Assembly: GCA_040382095.1 (NCBI GenBank) | Contig: JBEIGB010000007.1 | Coordinates: 1-64,000 of the forward strand | Length of the DNA: 64,000 nt | Direction: 5' to 3' | Origin: JADJPL01 sp040382095 | GTDB lineage: Bacteria > Bacteroidota > Bacteroidia > Chitinophagales > Saprospiraceae | Shown here: positions 52,140 through 61,216 of the stretch, piece by piece | Position numbering within the stretch: position 1 is the stretch's first letter | Layout of the letters: each line of letters starts with the position of its first letter | The notes under the pieces: model-generated | Seen by the model: only the letters and a program-made list of their open reading frames with translations | Told to the model about the DNA's origin: nothing | Database searches by the model: none | Translations under genes and position numbers: made by a program

Positions 52140-53921
52140 TTATGCAATTTCCTCGGCGCGCTGTCGTTCCACCATTTCCGCATAGTATCCCTTTTGGGCG
52201 AGCAGGGAATCGTGCGTACCTTCTTCTACGATCTGCCCATGATCGAGGACGATGATTTTATCGAAATGGAGGAGCGAGTAGATGCGGTGGGTGATGACGA
52301 TTGCGGTTTTGTCTGCCAGTACCTCATTAAAGTATTGCAGGATTCGTTTTTCGGTATTCGTATCCACGGCAGAAAGGCAGTCGTCGAGGATTAGGATATC
52401 CGGTGTTTTGATCAGGGCCCTTGCGATAGCGATCCGCTGTTTTTGCCCACCGGATAAGGTAATCCCCCGTTCGCCGATGAGGGTGTCGTATTGATGGGGG
52501 AAGGAATGGATTTCCTCGTGGATAGCGGCATAACCTGCGAATTGCTCGATAGATTCCATTGTTGCCCCGGGTTTTCCGAAAGCGATATTTCCTGCTACTG
52601 AATCGGAAAACAGAAAAACATCCTGGGGAACATACCCGATGCGCTGGCGGAGGTTATTCAGGTCTATCTCGGCGATGGGCTTTCCGTCAATCCGGATGCA
52701 CCCGTCTGTCACATCATAGAGCCTGACCAGCAAGTCGGCGATCGTGGTCTTTCCCGATCCGGTACGTCCGAGGATGGCCAGTTTTTGTCCAGGAAGGAGT
52801 TCGAAAGTAATATTGTTCAGTGCTCTGACCCCGGTATCCGGATAGGTGAACCCCACCTCCTCGAAGCGGATATGGCCGGTAATTGGCCCGGGGTCGTGGA
52901 CAGGGTTTTTGATTGCGGTGGGCATTTTCAAAAACTCGTTGATACGTTTTTGGGAAGCCGCTGCCTGCTGCATGATAGAGGCGATCCACCCAATCGAAGT
53001 GACTGGCCAGGTCAGCATATTCACATAGATCACAAATTCGGCGATATTTCCCGGGGTCACTGTGCCTTTAGCCACCAGCAAGCCGCCGATATAGACCGTC
53101 AGCCCTGTACTTGCGCCCACCAGCAAGAGCATCAGGGGATAGAAAAAGGCATTTACCCCTGCCAGGGAAAGGGATTTATCTTTATACGCTTCCGTAGCAA
53201 CGCCGAAATACCGCACCATCGGAGTTTCCTGCACATAGGCCTTGACTACCCGAATACCCGAATATACCTCCTGGGCAATACTGTTCAGCCGTGCGAGTTG
53301 CTGCTGGATATCCTCGCTTTTTTCATTGATCAGGTTGCTCACATAATAGATAGAAATCGAAAGCAGCGGTAAAGGGAGAAGGCTGTATATCGTGAGTTCT
53401 ACATTCACGGCGAGCATCGCATAAATGACCAGGATGAACAAAGCGGCGAGGTTGACCCCATAAAGCACTGCCGGCCCGAGATACATCCGCACTTTATTCA
53501 CATCTTCCGTGATTCTCGCCATCAAATCCCCTGTATTATTGCGCTTGTAGAAAGCCAGGTCCAGTTCCTGATAATGGGCATAAATCTCCTGTCGCATATC
53601 ATACTCGATCAGACGGGACATCCTGATGATTGTTTGGCGCATATAATACATGAAAAGCCCCATGCCAAAGGCAAGGATCAGCACCAGTAACCCGAAATAC
53701 AGCAACTGCCCCCCCAGCATGGTAAAGAAATCCTCCTGAAGCGGTGTGCCTTTGTACAAGCGGTAAAGCTGAAGGTTATCTACGACCAGGTCAAGAGCTT
53801 CCCGTATCGCCTGGGGCTGAAGGACACGGAAGTAATTAGAGATAAAAACGAAGAAGACCCCAAGCAGCAAGAGCTTACGGTGCTGCCAGAAATACTTGTT
53901 CAGGAAAGCCAGATGCTTCAT
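52140..53921 (-). CDS. ABC transporter, fused membrane and ATPase domains (MsbA/MdlB type)
   Basis: The 593-residue half-transporter has six membrane spans (about 1-320) and an ATPase domain (about 345-590): Walker A GRTGSGKTT, Q-loop VPQDVFLF, signature LSGGQKQRIA and Walker B ILILDDCLSAVD. The residue after the Walker B Asp, normally Glu, is Asp here, as in the weak site of some heterodimeric exporters. No partner half-transporter lies nearby, so it may still work as a homodimer. The substrate could be lipid, drug or peptide. It is followed 12 bp upstream on the minus strand by a small lipoprotein gene whose stop precedes this start. Confidence 0.92.
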   Translation of the reverse strand: MKHLAFLNKYFWQHRKLLLLGVFFVFISNYFRVLQPQAIREALDLVVDNLQLYRLYKGTPLQEDFFTMLGGQLLYFGLLVLILAFGMGLFMYYMRQTIIRMSRLIEYDMRQEIYAHYQELDLAFYKRNNTGDLMARITEDVNKVRMYLGPAVLYGVNLAALFILVIYAMLAVNVELTIYSLLPLPLLSISIYYVSNLINEKSEDIQQQLARLNSIAQEVYSGIRVVKAYVQETPMVRYFGVATEAYKDKSLSLAGVNAFFYPLMLLLVGASTGLTVYIGGLLVAKGTVTPGNIAEFVIYVNMLTWPVTSIGWIASIMQQAAASQKRINEFLKMPTAIKNPVHDPGPITGHIRFEEVGFTYPDTGVRALNNITFELLPGQKLAILGRTGSGKTTIADLLVRLYDVTDGCIRIDGKPIAEIDLNNLRQRIGYVPQDVFLFSDSVAGNIAFGKPGATMESIEQFAGYAAIHEEIHSFPHQYDTLIGERGITLSGGQKQRIAIARALIKTPDILILDDCLSAVDTNTEKRILQYFNEVLADKTAIVITHRIYSLLHFDKIIVLDHGQIVEEGTHDSLLAQKGYYAEMVERQRAEEIA

Positions 53922-53933
53922 GGGAAGCGGACG

Positions 53934-54308
53934 TTATTTTTTCTTCAGCACAAAACGAAAATCGTAGTTGCGCATCTGAGTGGTGACAATGAGCAGGGAA
54001 TCGCTGAGCGTTTTAATCTCGTATTCTACTTCAGCATCCCCCTGCCGTTGAACGATCTTATCTTTGTCCAGGGCATAAGTAGCTTTTGCAGACAAATCCG
54101 GAAGGGGCAGGTTAGTGGACATACGGCCATCTCTTCCAAATTCAAAAAACAGCTCGGATAAAGACTCTGTAGCCTGACCATTTCTGAATCCTTCCTGGAT
54201 AACCCAACGCCCAAGCAGCATTTGAGCCCTTGCATCGGGTTCTTTTGTACACGAAGATGCCGATACAACGAGTGTAGCAAGCAAAAGGGCCGCTTTAAAT
54301 TGTCTCAT
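53934..54308 (-). CDS. Small lipoprotein, lipocalin-like
   Basis: From ATG 54308 the protein has 124 residues; lipobox SASSC with Cys20. The mature part has GRWVIQEGFRNGQATESLSE and alternating beta strands ending RNYDFRFVLKKK, resembling the lipocalin-like small lipoproteins of Bacteroidota, which begin with a L.G.W.... motif. No catalytic residue is visible. It is separated from the ABC exporter start by 12 bp and is likely the first gene of that unit. Confidence 0.7.
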   Translation of the reverse strand: MRQFKAALLLATLVVSASSCTKEPDARAQMLLGRWVIQEGFRNGQATESLSELFFEFGRDGRMSTNLPLPDLSAKATYALDKDKIVQRQGDAEVEYEIKTLSDSLLIVTTQMRNYDFRFVLKKK

Positions 54309-54329
54309 GGTAGTTTGCCTAAGTTTGTG

Positions 54330-54337
54330 CAAAAGTA
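54330..54337 (-). promoter_or_regulatory. Putative -7 box (TACTTTTG, minus strand)
   Basis: On the minus strand TACTTTTG lies 21 bp before the lipoprotein start at 54308. The nearest TTG at -33 is closer than usual. Confidence 0.4.
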
Positions 54338-54373
54338 GCGAATACTTTTTTCAACCGGCACTAAAAAAAGTTC

Positions 54374-54540
54374 CGGGGTTGTGTAGAGGGGCTTTTGCCC
54401 CCTTCTGTGACAAACGAAGTTTTGAACGAACACTGTTCTATTGATTTTGTTTCCCGAAATCAATAAAACAGTGTCCGTTCAAAATATTATCTGGTACTGC
54501 CAGTTGCATCCGGTGGCAAAAGCACCTTTTTACACAACCA
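54374..54540. repeat. Nested palindromic repeat, near full-length
   Basis: The outer arms are CGGGGTTGTGTAGA and TTTTTACACAACC. The central hairpin pairs TTTTGAACGAACACTG with CAGTGTCCGTTCAAAA and carries a TATTGATTT/AAATCAATA apex (26 of 28 positions pair). The right side has the shared ATTATCTGG and GGTGGCAAAAGCACC blocks. It fills most of the gap between the lipoprotein and DUF2911 genes. Confidence 0.8.
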
Positions 54541-54646
54541 TACAAAGCCAAAGATTCCGCCGCTGCATGACTTGTAGGGCGGCAAAAGGACGCTTTCCGA
54601 ACGAATATTTAGCGTAAAGTGCTGAAAAAAGGCTGATTGGACAGCA

Positions 54647-55174
54647 TCAAAGGGGTTTGACAGTAAAATGTACTTCTACTTTTTCCCAGGCGACCATAGC
54701 CTTTCCTTTGTTATTCACCGTGATGGTAAGGCGCTCGTTGAATGTTTTGGAGGCTTTGGGCTTTACGTTGACCCGAAGTGCGTCCATTTCCTGTTTGTAA
54801 TTATACGACCCCCACTGGTTCGGCTCTTTATTGAAGATCAACGTCCAGCTTTTTTCCCCGGGTATGGTGAAAAGTGCGTACTTACCAGCGGGCAGACGCT
54901 GCCCGTTTACCAGCACATCGCGGCTCACCTCAAAAACGGTGGCCTCGTTTGCGCCAGTCCGCCATACTTCGCCGAACGGCACTAAGTCCCCCCAGACTTT
55001 GCGGCCTTTTACAGCCGGGCTGCTATAGTTGATCATCACATTGACTGCACCACCGATAATCACTTTGTACTCAATCAGCGGGCTGGGTCGTGTGGCCTTA
55101 TCCTGGGCATTTACCTGGGTTCCCAGGGCCATAGCCCCGAGGAAAAAAAGCGTAAAAAACAGATGGGTCTTCAT
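54647..55174 (-). CDS. DUF2911 exported protein (short paralogue)
   Basis: The 175-residue protein has a signal peptide (MKTHLFFTLFFLGAMALGTQVNA). The DUF2911 core shows VMINYSSPAVKGRKVWGDLV, EVWRTGANEATVFEVSRDVL and LPAGKYALFTIPGEKSW. It lacks the TPR-like tail of the paralogue at 45449-46297. The function is unknown, as for the family. It stands alone. Confidence 0.88.
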   Translation of the reverse strand: MKTHLFFTLFFLGAMALGTQVNAQDKATRPSPLIEYKVIIGGAVNVMINYSSPAVKGRKVWGDLVPFGEVWRTGANEATVFEVSRDVLVNGQRLPAGKYALFTIPGEKSWTLIFNKEPNQWGSYNYKQEMDALRVNVKPKASKTFNERLTITVNNKGKAMVAWEKVEVHFTVKPL

Positions 55175-55269
55175 ATTAATGGATTTTGGTTAACATTTCA
55201 CTTTGCTGACTACGGCCTAAAGTTCAAATAGATACCGTAATTTGGGGCAAAAGTTTAAAAATCTTTATT

Positions 55270-56220
55270 TTATTTTGCCGCTGCCCGCTTCAATCGGTCA
55301 TTGATAGCCCTGCCCAGATCTTTTTCCGGCAACAACTCCGCTGCTATCGCATAAAGGCCCAGGCCATCGAGATAACGCATCCCTGCGAACAAGTTGCGTG
55401 CCGCCTCGCTGAAACTACCCGAAGCAGAAAGTAGCACCTGATCCTCCTCCGGGACATCCGCAAAATGCTGCTGAAAGCTCAACACCCCAATACGCCGGTC
55501 AGGGTGGGCTTTCAGGATAGTGGGTATATCGCCGAGGAAAATGGGCGTATGCGGGGCATAATGACTCTTCAGCATCCCTGGTGCCAGTGGATTGGAACTG
55601 GAGTGGGGACGCACCACAACCGGGCCAACCACCGCTTCGACCGCCTCCACACTAACCCCGCCTTTCCGAAAAATGACCGGGGTGCCATCCATAAACCCGA
55701 CGATCGTACTTTCCAGCCCAACGGTACACGGCCCTCCATCCAGGATATAGGGGATTTTATCGCCCAACTGCCGCTCCACGTGGCCTGCCGTCGTCGGGCT
55801 GATATACCCGAAAGGATTCGCACTCGGCGCGGCAAGCGGAAATTCAAGTATCTCCAGTAAGCTCAGGGTCAAAGGATGGCGGGGTATGCGCACTGCAACC
55901 CAGTTAGAACCCGCCGTGACAAGATCCGGTATTGCCTCAGACTTTGGCAGCAGCAAGGTGAGCGGCCCGGGAAGGAAATGCTCAGCAAGACGCAACGCAT
56001 CCGGCGGAAAACCGGCTACCAGGCCCTGCATTCGCTCCAGGCTCGACGTATGTACAATCAAAGGATCGAAGGACGGACGCTGCTTTACAGCAAAGATCTC
56101 TGCTACCGCAACCGCATCAAATGCATTCCCTGCAAGCCCATAGACCGTTTCCGTAGGGATAGCTACCAAACGACCAGCCCTCAATAAATTCGCCGCAAAA
56201 GCCAAGTCTGTACCTGTCAT
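55270..56220 (-). CDS. Threonylcarbamoyl-AMP synthase, Sua5/YrdC type
   Basis: The 316-residue protein has a TsaC/YrdC domain (about 1-200) with PTETVYGLAGNAFD, KQRPSFDPLIVH, FLPGPLTLLLPKS and RIPRHPLTLSLLE. A Sua5 C-terminal domain follows (about 205-315), starting LAPGMLKSHYAPHTP. It makes threonylcarbamoyl-AMP from Thr, bicarbonate and ATP for the t6A37 modification of tRNAs. The two-domain Sua5 form is common in Bacteroidota. It lies 9 bp after the MFS gene's stop, so the two are co-transcribed by position. Confidence 0.94.
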   Translation of the reverse strand: MTGTDLAFAANLLRAGRLVAIPTETVYGLAGNAFDAVAVAEIFAVKQRPSFDPLIVHTSSLERMQGLVAGFPPDALRLAEHFLPGPLTLLLPKSEAIPDLVTAGSNWVAVRIPRHPLTLSLLEILEFPLAAPSANPFGYISPTTAGHVERQLGDKIPYILDGGPCTVGLESTIVGFMDGTPVIFRKGGVSVEAVEAVVGPVVVRPHSSSNPLAPGMLKSHYAPHTPIFLGDIPTILKAHPDRRIGVLSFQQHFADVPEEDQVLLSASGSFSEAARNLFAGMRYLDGLGLYAIAAELLPEKDLGRAINDRLKRAAAK

Positions 56221-56229
56221 CCCTTCAAA

Positions 56230-57441
56230 TCACTTGTACGCCTTTTTCCAAATCAACCAGAAACCCAATGCGGCCATCACCGCAATCCCCGAGGTGAGGA
56301 ACCATAAAGCCCTAAACCCAAAGTGCCCGGCAACCTGCATCCCGATGCTGGGCGACAGGATATGCGCAACGGAAAAACCCATCGAGTACAAGCCCATATA
56401 TTGCCCCCTGTTCGTGGCATCACAGCGTTCAAGGGCAACTGCATTGGCAAACGGGAAGTTGAGCATCTCCCCCAAAGTAATGAATACCACAGATAAAACC
56501 GCAATCCCCAAAACCGAAGGAAATAGATTGAACGTGATAAAAGATGCCCCCACCAGAAGTGCACCCGTCGCAACCAATAAATATTTAGGGAAGCGCCCTT
56601 CTATCCTGTACACCAGCGGCACCTCACCAAGTGCGATAATCAGGCCGTTCAACGCCAGCAAGGAACCAATCTGCCGTTCGTTGAATTGAAAATGCTCCCG
56701 GAAAAACACCGGTACTACCGAGAAAAATTGCATGAACGATATCGCCGTCACAGTCACAAACAACATGAATAACAGAAAACGGCGGTCGGTATAAGCACTG
56801 TTCCGATGTACCACGCCTTGCCCTGCCTGTCGCTCTGCGGGCATGCCTTCCTGCTTAGGGCGCAGCAATAGCCGAAAAAATAACGCCGCAGTAAAACAAG
56901 TTGCCCCATCCACCAAAAACAACCAGTTGTAGCCCATACGATGTGCGAGCCAGCCCCCAAGTGCCGGCCCAATCGAAAAACCCAGGTTAACGGCAAGCCG
57001 TATCAATGAAAAAGACCGCGTAATATTCACAGGATGTGCATACGCCGCAACTGCCGCAAAATTCGCCGGACGAAAAGCTTCCGCTACAATGCTGATCAGG
57101 AACACTGCTATACATAACCCAGGAAAAGTATGCACGTGCATAAGGGCCAAAAATCCGATCCCGGTCAATATCAATGACCAGAACTGGATCACGTAGTACC
57201 CGATCCTGTCCGTCAATTGCCCGCCTGCAAACGAACCAATCAGCGATCCAATACCGAAACAACTCATCGCAAAACCCGCCTGTGGCTTCGAAAACCCCAG
57301 CTCCCGGGTCATGTAAACGGTCAGAAAAGGAATGACCATAGCCCCGCTACGGTTGATTAAAGTGACCATGCCCAATATCCAGACATCTCTGGACAACCCG
57401 GAAAATGAATTGGTATAAAAAGCAAATCCGCTCCTGAGCAT
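56230..57441 (-). CDS. Major facilitator superfamily transporter
   Basis: This 403-residue protein has 12 predicted membrane spans and the MFS loop motif GGQLTDRIGYY between spans 2 and 3. The N-terminal half has GMVTLINRSGAMVIPFLTVY and the second half VYRIEGRFPKYLL. Such proteins export drugs or metabolites. The substrate cannot be inferred. A very good -7 box lies immediately upstream, so the leader is short. Confidence 0.88.
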   Translation of the reverse strand: MLRSGFAFYTNSFSGLSRDVWILGMVTLINRSGAMVIPFLTVYMTRELGFSKPQAGFAMSCFGIGSLIGSFAGGQLTDRIGYYVIQFWSLILTGIGFLALMHVHTFPGLCIAVFLISIVAEAFRPANFAAVAAYAHPVNITRSFSLIRLAVNLGFSIGPALGGWLAHRMGYNWLFLVDGATCFTAALFFRLLLRPKQEGMPAERQAGQGVVHRNSAYTDRRFLLFMLFVTVTAISFMQFFSVVPVFFREHFQFNERQIGSLLALNGLIIALGEVPLVYRIEGRFPKYLLVATGALLVGASFITFNLFPSVLGIAVLSVVFITLGEMLNFPFANAVALERCDATNRGQYMGLYSMGFSVAHILSPSIGMQVAGHFGFRALWFLTSGIAVMAALGFWLIWKKAYK

Positions 57442-57461
57442 GGCTTACGTGAATTGAGCCG

Positions 57462-57469
57462 CAAAGGTA
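57462..57469 (-). promoter_or_regulatory. Putative -7 box (TACCTTTG, minus strand)
   Basis: On the minus strand TACCTTTG matches TAnnTTTG and lies 20 bp before the MFS start at 57441. It also overlaps the region just after the response regulator stop codon. Confidence 0.5.
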
Positions 57470-57474
57470 GCGTT

Positions 57475-57951
57475 TTATACCTTACCGAGGTGCTCAAAAA
57501 AGGCCTTGGAACGGCGTTGCGAAATCGGAAGGCGCGTTTCTCCGTCTGTAAGCTGCACAAACAGGGATTCCCCACGCTCTACACGCTCAATATAATTGAT
57601 ATTAACAATGTAGGAATGGTGAATACGAAAAAAACGATCCGCCGGCAGCTTATCTTCAAAGGATCCGAGGTTCCTGGAAGAAGTTTCTTTCTCTTTATTA
57701 CTGAGTACAAAAAAGGTATAGGCCCCCTCCGATTCAATATACATTAACTGATCCAACTGAATGGCCTTCTTGTTCCCCTGGCCAATTACCAGTAAGCCCC
57801 TGAACTGGGTAACTTTAGCCAGGGCCTTTTTTACCCCAGTGGTAAACTCCTCTTTGCTGAAAGGTTTTAACAGGTAATATACCGCCCCGTGGTTGAGCGC
57901 CTCTATTGCATACTCCGTATAGGCCGTTGAAAAAATTACCTGAAAATTCAT
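57475..57951 (-). CDS. C-terminal fragment of the response regulator (LytTR DNA-binding)
   Basis: The 158-residue frame holds the end of a receiver domain (VYYLLKPFSKEEF, the conserved Lys-Pro) and a LytTR domain (about 60-158) with YIESEGAYTFFVL, RIHHSYIVNINYIERVERG and LPISQRRSKAFFEHL. LytTR domains bind paired DNA sites through a beta fold. Taken alone it would lack the phospho-acceptor. It is best read with the upstream fragment as one gene. Confidence 0.8.
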   Translation of the reverse strand: MNFQVIFSTAYTEYAIEALNHGAVYYLLKPFSKEEFTTGVKKALAKVTQFRGLLVIGQGNKKAIQLDQLMYIESEGAYTFFVLSNKEKETSSRNLGSFEDKLPADRFFRIHHSYIVNINYIERVERGESLFVQLTDGETRLPISQRRSKAFFEHLGKV

Positions 57952-58169
57952 AACGGGGATCTGCGAAAGAACACCCAGGCCACTACCTCCTTTGATGTGG
58001 TTATCTAAAAAACGATGTCTATTCTATACCTCTTCAGAAAAGCAACTGCCTCGCAAAAACTATCAATTATCCCGACAACCTCAATATCGGGGAATAATTC
58101 CCTTAGCCTTGACAGCAGCAACTCCTGACTTGATTTTTCGTCTTCAACGATTAAGCAATTGATCCTCAT
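57475..58169 (-). pseudogene. LytTR response regulator, broken by a one-base homopolymer deletion
   Basis: A receiver domain starts at ATG 58169 (MRINCLIVEDEKSSQELL) and runs to RIDIVF, then meets a stop at 58005-58007. One extra base in the six-A run at 58007-58012 restores RIDIVFLDNHIKGGSGLG, joined to the downstream frame at MNFQVIFSTAYTEYAIEAL. The phosphorylated Asp (FLD) would follow the break directly. With the frame restored it would be about 230 residues, normal for LytTR regulators. It lies 47 bp after the kinase stop, so the two form a two-component pair. A missing base in a homopolymer fits either a sequencing error or a real mutation. Confidence 0.85.
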
Positions 58170-58216
58170 AACCGTCTTTTTTGATGATTTTAAGTGCTAA
58201 CCTAATTCGTTTCAGT

Positions 58217-60358
58217 TTAAACAGAAGATTGACATATTTTGAGGCAAATATGGGTTCCTTCCATATTAGAAGGGTCTAATACACTTACCTCCATAGATAC
58301 GATAATCTGATACCGCTCTTTCAGTAAAGCAATTTTCCGTCGAACCATCTCTATACCAAAAGATTTTTGCTTTTTCCCGGCATTAATCATTTGGGATTTA
58401 TTCATTCCAATCCCATTATCCCGTAAATCTATTTGAATACCCTGTTCTTCGAGCTTGGTAAAGTCAAGAGTAATCCTACCTGTGCGGTCAGTAAGATGGG
58501 CGATACCATGAATGAGCGCATTCTCCAGCAATGGCTGCAGTAACATTGTTGGCAATTCCCGATGCAGCAACGCCCCCGGGCAGTTGATCTCAAAAGTAAA
58601 GTTAAACCTCGATTGCTGAATCTCCAGAAACTTGCTCAGCGTAGCGATCTCGTGTTCAACGGGGATAAATACTTTCCCACTTTGTTCCAACGTATTTCGA
58701 AGTAAGCGCGACAATGAAACCGCATAATTCTCTGCTCTCCGCAAATCTCTGGAGGCGATCAGATTTACCAGCGAATTGAGTGTGTTGAACAGAAAGTGAG
58801 GCTTCATCTGCGATTGTATAGCCGTAAGCTGCATCTCGGTAATCATATTCTTATGCTCCAGCTCCTTTGCTATCGCTTCTTTCTGACGCTGATGATTGCG
58901 CTCCAGGCGGATAAAAAATAAAATCGAAACCAGGATGAATAAAAACAGGTGGAAAAATATCGTCTCAAAAAAATAGGGACGAATGAAAAAATCATAAGTG
59001 ACCGAAGGAGGCGAAAGGGAATTAAGTCCATCTAACACCCGTAAAGAAAGCTGATACCTCCCAGGGGCCAAATGCGACAAAACGATATAGGGATCTTTCT
59101 GTAGGTTGCTCCAAACTTCGTAATTGTTCTTATCCTTAATTTTGTACTGGTAATAAATATTCTGGGTTTCAGAAAAATTGACGTTATAAAACTCAAAACG
59201 AATAAATTTCACCTTCCTGCCAATCCGGAAAGGTTTTGCATGGACCTTATCGTCTAAATAAATCTTGTTAATGATCAGGTTGTTTGTTCGCTCGAAAAAA
59301 GGCTTGGAAAAATAACGGACGTGTCCCTGGATACTAGGAAAGTAAAAAATACTGTCGCCTTCCGAAGCATAATTATTGTGAAACCCCCCGTTGAACTCCG
59401 GATTGAAAATACCCGAATGCTCGCCGATATACAATGGAATCAAGTAGCTTGAACGCCCCTTCAGGAAATTATCCAGCGCAGTTTCGTGTACCGCCCGTAC
59501 CCCGTTATTGGAGCTCATCAGAATATAGCCATATTGATCTCTGGCAAGGGTGAAAATATCGTTGCCCAACTGATAATAGGCCTTTTCTTTAAGCGATATA
59601 AATTTTCCCTGGTAGAAACAAAATAAACCCGCGCCATACGTACCTATCCATATTTTCCCGGAAGGGTCTTCATAAAATGCCCGGACATCTTGTGCCGAAG
59701 CAATACTGCCCGTATCAAAATGCATCACCAGCCGCCTTTGGTCATCCAGGACAGAAACCCCGTTCATCCCTCCCAACCAAAGCCGTCCGCGGCTGTCCTC
59801 AAATATTGTCGTTATCCTATTCTCGATTTGCTTGGGAAGAAAGGGGGTTGAGCGTTCAAAAAAAATCCCGCGCGAAACCCCCTGGTCCGTACCAAACCAA
59901 TGCGTTCCGCCACGATCGCGAAAAGCGGCGTACACTGGAAAATCAGCCACTTTTTTCCTGAATATCTTTTTTTCACGCCTTTTGGAATACCCGAGGATTT
60001 CTCCCGACCTGCACAAAACAGCAAGCGTATCCCCAAATTGAGAAAGGCCCGAGATTTGCTTGTCTGTTGGCAACCTTGAGAACCGCCCTTCGGAAAAATG
60101 ATTTACCCCAAACATGGTAGTCACATAGAGCCCATGGTCCTTGTCATAAACTATTGCCCCGAAAGAACTTTGATATTCAGGCCGGTTCGCGTAAAAACTC
60201 TGGCAGCGCTTCGGAATTAATTTCAATAAACCCCTCGTCGAAGTCCCAACAAATAAACATCCCTCAAACTGGTCGTAAAAGACACAACTCAGAATATTTG
60301 TTGGAAATACATCTTTTTCAGAATAGAAAGTTATTTTCTCAGGAGAAATGATTAACAT
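58217..60358 (-). CDS. C-terminal part of the sensor histidine kinase
   Basis: The 713-residue frame holds propeller repeats (DSRGRLWLGGMNGVSVLDD and PSGKIWIGTYGAGLF), a Y_Y_Y-like sandwich (ending APGRYQLSLRVLDG), a membrane helix (about 475-495) and the LytS-type His_kinase domain with phosphorylated His in MKPHFLFNTLNSLVN. An HATPase region follows with LLENALIHGIAH and DLRDNGIGMN. Taken alone it would start at an internal ATG without a signal peptide, so it would not be exported correctly. Confidence 0.85.
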   Translation of the reverse strand: MLIISPEKITFYSEKDVFPTNILSCVFYDQFEGCLFVGTSTRGLLKLIPKRCQSFYANRPEYQSSFGAIVYDKDHGLYVTTMFGVNHFSEGRFSRLPTDKQISGLSQFGDTLAVLCRSGEILGYSKRREKKIFRKKVADFPVYAAFRDRGGTHWFGTDQGVSRGIFFERSTPFLPKQIENRITTIFEDSRGRLWLGGMNGVSVLDDQRRLVMHFDTGSIASAQDVRAFYEDPSGKIWIGTYGAGLFCFYQGKFISLKEKAYYQLGNDIFTLARDQYGYILMSSNNGVRAVHETALDNFLKGRSSYLIPLYIGEHSGIFNPEFNGGFHNNYASEGDSIFYFPSIQGHVRYFSKPFFERTNNLIINKIYLDDKVHAKPFRIGRKVKFIRFEFYNVNFSETQNIYYQYKIKDKNNYEVWSNLQKDPYIVLSHLAPGRYQLSLRVLDGLNSLSPPSVTYDFFIRPYFFETIFFHLFLFILVSILFFIRLERNHQRQKEAIAKELEHKNMITEMQLTAIQSQMKPHFLFNTLNSLVNLIASRDLRRAENYAVSLSRLLRNTLEQSGKVFIPVEHEIATLSKFLEIQQSRFNFTFEINCPGALLHRELPTMLLQPLLENALIHGIAHLTDRTGRITLDFTKLEEQGIQIDLRDNGIGMNKSQMINAGKKQKSFGIEMVRRKIALLKERYQIIVSMEVSVLDPSNMEGTHICLKICQSSV

Positions 60359-60549
60359 ACCTCTTGGGGAAGAAAAAACGAGTAAATCGTTTACAGATTC
60401 GACATTCGTAAACTGGAAGTCTTCCGCCTGGGGGATTTTGACCTCCCCGATTACCCCATCCTTGAAACGATATATCTTTTTGGAAGAAATAACAACCAGC
60501 GAACTGTCATACCCGTGCTGTACCGCACCGACCCAGTCATCATGAACGA

Positions 60550-61173
60550 TTACCTTTTTTTTGCCGGTCCGGAGCGAAACGATATACCCTTTTTTTCAGC
60601 AGAAACCAGGCATGTGGTATCGTTAACGATATATAAAAAATTAGGGTGCATAATCCCGGTCGAAATATGCTGCCCGCTATTGGAGCTATGATTATGATAC
60701 TCCAGCTTTCCATCGTTACGAATTACCGCATGATAATCCCCGCGGATATCGGCAGCGGCAATATGCCCCAAATACTCTGGCCGGGCACCCAGCGCAGTGA
60801 ACTTACCATCTAACTCAAGGCCAAACAACGTCTTTGTAAAATTACAATAGTAGAGCTTTTCAAAGATTGTCCGACGATAATCCACATGGTCCATGTAGTT
60901 TTCGAATGCATGGCCGTTGAATTTTACGACTCCATTCGCAGTAGAAAATATAAGCTCACCGGTTTCATGGATTTTTACAATATCAACGACCTGGCTTTGC
61001 GGGATGTTGTTCCGGATGCTGTAAGCGATAATGGAGAACGGAAAGTCCGATAAATTCGCACGCTCCTCTAAATTTCCACTGAGCTGTCCGAATGAATATT
61101 GTAGTTGTAGCAAACAATGGGTTAACGCAATTGCTCCGAGTCGTCCTAAATATTTTCTTTGATAGCGTTTCAT
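60550..61173 (-). CDS. N-terminal part of the sensor histidine kinase
   Basis: The 207-residue frame contains a signal peptide (GAIALTHCLLQLQYSFGQL) and the first propeller blades (SQVVDIVKIHETGELIFST, ANGVVKFNGHAFENY). It ends GPAKKR where the A run breaks the frame. Without repair it would be a short exported fragment. It is 43 bp from the stop of the upstream lipoprotein gene. Confidence 0.8.
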   Translation of the reverse strand: MKRYQRKYLGRLGAIALTHCLLQLQYSFGQLSGNLEERANLSDFPFSIIAYSIRNNIPQSQVVDIVKIHETGELIFSTANGVVKFNGHAFENYMDHVDYRRTIFEKLYYCNFTKTLFGLELDGKFTALGARPEYLGHIAAADIRGDYHAVIRNDGKLEYHNHSSNSGQHISTGIMHPNFLYIVNDTTCLVSAEKKGISFRSGPAKKR

Positions 61174-61216
61174 GTGTACAAGAAGTATAGATGAAAAAAC
61201 AGGGCCTACTTGGCGG

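Larger units (their letters stand above)
58217..61173 (-). pseudogene. Beta-propeller sensor histidine kinase, broken by a one-base homopolymer deletion
   Basis: The gene begins at ATG 61173 and its first frame stops at 60550-60552, right after an eight-base A run (plus-strand T run at 60555-60562). One more A restores a continuous frame (KKVIVHDDWVGAVQHGYD ... FSSPRGMLIISPEK) into the frame that runs to 58217. The repaired protein would have about 985 residues: a signal peptide, seven-bladed-type propeller repeats, a Y_Y_Y domain, one membrane span and a LytS-type kinase core. It would sense an extracellular ligand and signal to the LytTR regulator 47 bp downstream, which carries the same kind of break. 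Confidence 0.88.
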
